NCBI GenBank assembly: GCA_030068145.1
Contig: JAPJBO010000303.1
Coordinates: 160,001-224,000 of the forward strand
Length of the DNA: 64,000 nt
Direction: 5' to 3'
From: Diplonema papillatum
Taxonomy: Eukaryota; Euglenozoa; Diplonemea; Diplonemida; Diplonemidae
A program made the position numbers and the translations under genes. Shown piece by piece: positions 61,797-64,000 of this stretch (the first letter of the stretch is position 1; each line of letters starts with the position of its first letter). Below the pieces are notes generated by a model. That model saw only the letters and a list, made by a program, of their open reading frames with translations. It was not told where the DNA came from and did not search any database.

Positions 61797-61800
61797 TTAA

Positions 61801-61945
61801 AAAATGTTTTCGTTGACCGCACTACCCACTGAGCCCAAATCCTGGACGTGGTTTCGGGAGAAAATTTGGAGATGATCACGATCAGAAGGTCCTGCTCGGG
61901 CGGTTCAGTTTCCTCACACATTGCATGTGGCTAAAAATTGTTTTC
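61801..61945 (-). repeat. F8 repeat, reverse orientation
   Basis: Reverse complement of 5704-5845 (cgttgaccgcactaccc ... cacacattgcatgtggc). 61946-62390 holds no recognised gene. Confidence 0.75.
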
Positions 61946-62390
61946 CGCTGAACGCGTCGCCCTGGACGGTGCTTGGTTCTTTCGTACAGGGCGCTAGGAA
62001 ACGCCGCGAGGGGCCCGTGGCACGCCGTCAACTTCCTCCAGCATTGCATGTTTGGCAAAATCTTAGTTTAATTTACACAGACTCGATCTTGTGACAGCAT
62101 CCGATGGCTACGGTGCTTTCCCGACAGATGCCACCGTGACAATGGATGCAAGCCTCGGCGGCTTCAATGCACACGACTGTGGCGGAACGACATCAGCGGC
62201 AGTGGCATCCTGACAAAGTCTGGAAGCGGAGTGTTGACCTTGTCGGGCCACAACACCTCTACTGCCTCTCATGCTGGCATCAAAGTCTTCTTCGAAGAAA
62301 ATGTTGTTTAGAAAAGGCAAGAATAAGATGGGGGTAGGAAGGCGGGTCAGCACGGTGTTCTCCGTGACTGGGATTGCTCTTGCTTTTTTT

Positions 62391-62645
62391 AGAGTGAAAG
62401 TTCGCTTGAAACTCCGGTGTTTAAAGTCTCTAGGTGACTTCGTCGTTATGGGAAGATATCCTTTGTGCTCTGAGTGCGTAAGAGTGGTGGTCACACGAGG
62501 TAAAGAGGATCGGTGGGCACCTTGGTTGTTGGGCATTAGTGGTTTCGGCCATTGTTCACTACCTTACTTAGGGTAGGCCCTCCTGGGTATGATGCCGCAG
62601 TAGGTGACTGTCTGTCTTCTTGGTACCGTATGACCGTCTCTTTTC
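62391..62645 (-). repeat. F2 dispersed repeat copy, full length
   Basis: agagtgaaagttcgcttgaa to cttggtaccgtatgaccgtc; preceded on plus by a T-run. Confidence 0.88.
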
Positions 62646-62668
62646 GTGCTTTTTGTTTGAACGTCTTT

Positions 62669-62740
62669 ACCAGGGATTATTCTAATCCCCAAGATTCCGG
62701 GAAATCATGGTTAAAAAGTCTGTAGCATGGCCGGAAAGAT
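62669..62740. repeat. Solo end of the foldback element
   Basis: ccagggattattctaatccc, gggaaatcatggttaaaaag matches the left end at 38540-38590. Confidence 0.8.
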
Positions 62741-62756
62741 TTTTTTTTTTTTTTTT

Positions 62757-62850
62757 CCCGACGACAACTAGTGTCAGACTAGCCTACCCGAAGGCAGTTG
62801 ATTTCTTTAGGCGAGGTTTCTCTACCGGCGGAAGTTGTTTGGGTTAGCGT
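62757..62850 (-). repeat. F4 segment downstream of the LINE
   Basis: The same F4 plus T-run order follows both LINE copies, so F4 is probably part of the LINE 3' end and solo F4 copies are extreme 5' truncations. Confidence 0.8.
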
Positions 62851-62871
62851 TTTTTTTTTTTTTTTTTTCTC

Positions 62872-64000
62872 CTTCCGTTGATATCGTTAGTCATTCACTC
62901 TCCCTTTTCCCTACCGCTCCGATCCCTTCTCTTTCCACTTCTTCCTCTTCCGTTGCCCCCCACACAAGACGCAGTGCTGATTTACTCGAGATATCTCAAA
63001 ACTAGCGAGGACCACCGTGCCGCTAACGGGTCGTCGCACAGGACCTTCACGCGTTTCGCCACGTGCCGGATCGTGTCTCTTCGTTTCTTTGCAAAGTCCG
63101 CGAGCAGTCCCTTCAGTTGTGGCGGGTCGGTGGGGTATGCGTGACGGATGTCGGACACTTCGTTGTGCGTCGCATCATCTGCGAGCAGGACGTGTTGCGC
63201 GTTGGCCAGCGCCGCGCACCGCTTGCAGGCGATCCGGGTGGCTCGCGGCATCACCGCTCGCCGGATAATCGCTTGCAAGAGGTCCACGGCGCCGGGCAGT
63301 GCTTCGAGGGAGCGGAGCGTACTCCCCTTCGTTGTCTCCGCCGACGCAAGTTCCCGTATGCTCCTCGTCGCCGTCTTTGTCCGGCTGTACTGCCACACGC
63401 GCTTCACGTACCGAATGGGGCTCTCCAGCTGCGGGAAGTCCTCTGCGGCGTAACAGCAAACAGCTCTTACCCCGTTCTTCCGATACAGGAGCTCAACGTC
63501 CAGAACCGGAAGTCTCTCCTGGAGGGCCCGCGTCGCCGCCTCATCTGCGCCGTTGATGTCGGTGTTGTCGGCGTGTCCCTTACCCCATCGGAGGCACTGC
63601 TCATACTCGCCGACCACGCCTGCCACGGGGTCACCGGGCTCCTTTCGGCGGATTCGCAGGATGGCCGCTTCGCTGTCGCTGTACCACGAAACCCTCTCGG
63701 GGGCGACATCCCACCGTCTCAGCACGGTTGCCAACAGCATCATTGCCGCCAGTTCGGTCTCTGTGCTCGAGGTCACGGTTCCGCTTAGCAGGCAGCCGAA
63801 GGACATCGTTCCGAAATTGACTCCGGCGGACCCGCGCGATTCGTCCTCGAGAAAACCCCCATCGCTCGCCACCACAACATCATGCGTCAACAAGAATTCC
63901 CGGCCCAGCATCACGTCGATCTGCGAGAGTATGTCCTCTCCCACGGCTGTTTGTCGGGGGGGCCTTCGACGGAAGCCTGCTACAGGGAGGGCGTCCCTTT
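62872..64000 (-). mobile_element. Non-LTR retrotransposon 3' part with RNase H
   Basis: The minus frame is open from the window edge (64000) to a stop at 62982, then about 110 bp of UTR and an A-run. RNase H motifs appear in order: VVASDGGFLEDESRGSAGV (first Asp), SSTETELAAMMLL (Glu), WYSDSEAAILRI (Asp), GHADNTDINGADEAA (last Asp). After it comes ~200 residues ending KVLCDDPLAARWSSLVLRYL, including a Cys pair (CKRC) but no clear gag knuckle. Reverse transcriptase would lie beyond the window. RNase H placed after RT and a poly-A 3' end fit LINE-type elements. The visible frame has no break, so the element may be young. Confidence 0.88.

Overview
The window is nuclear DNA of a eukaryote, most likely a unicellular alga or other protist; I cannot name the species. 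Reading frames of conserved proteins break at GT...AG junctions and rejoin in phase. Coding exons are GC-rich while intergenic DNA is packed with poly-A/T, minisatellites and many transposon families. There are no operons, bacterial promoters or CRISPR arrays. Most long open frames come from tandem repeats whose unit length is a multiple of three and are not genes.

Layout. 1-4.8 kb (minus): membrane-anchored aldo/keto reductase; its 4-kb intron is filled by a ~40-copy minisatellite, and exon 2 runs off the left edge. 6-11.4 kb (minus): ankyrin-repeat gene with three recognisable exons, partial 3' duplicates downstream, and a TA-flanked 634-bp DNA element in one intron. 11.4-12.7 kb: a 12-bp repeat in 70 copies and a piggyBac transposase fossil. 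14-17.2 kb (minus): three-exon ankyrin gene with an EF-hand-like C-terminus; intron 1 holds a Helitron helicase remnant, two minisatellites and a small inverted-repeat element. 18.5-26.3 kb (minus): a gene resembling the FHF-complex HOOK-interacting (FHIP/RAI16/FAM160) family, with its last exon repeated downstream and an internal exon duplicated. 27.8-29.6, 38-40 and 44.4-45.3 kb: copies of a basic low-complexity protein with a conserved 3' flank. 30.35-32.87 kb: 44-bp satellite. 38.5-40.5 kb: large foldback element. 46.5 and 62.9-64 kb: 3' parts of a non-LTR retrotransposon with RNase H. 48.3-49.3 kb: hAT transposase remnant (plus). 50.85-52.9 kb: minisatellite enclosed by perfect inverted repeats. 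59.3-59.7 kb: long TG microsatellite.

At least eight dispersed short repeat families, called F1 to F8 here, fill the rest. F1 copies have perfect 11-13 bp target-site duplications. F7 is defined by a filled/empty pair of sites. F2 lies just upstream of predicted 3' splice sites at three places. In three genes a tandem array ends exactly at a predicted 3' splice site and repeats the splice-site AG in its units; I regard this as the most interesting pattern here. Splice junctions are predictions from frame continuity; no transcript evidence was available.
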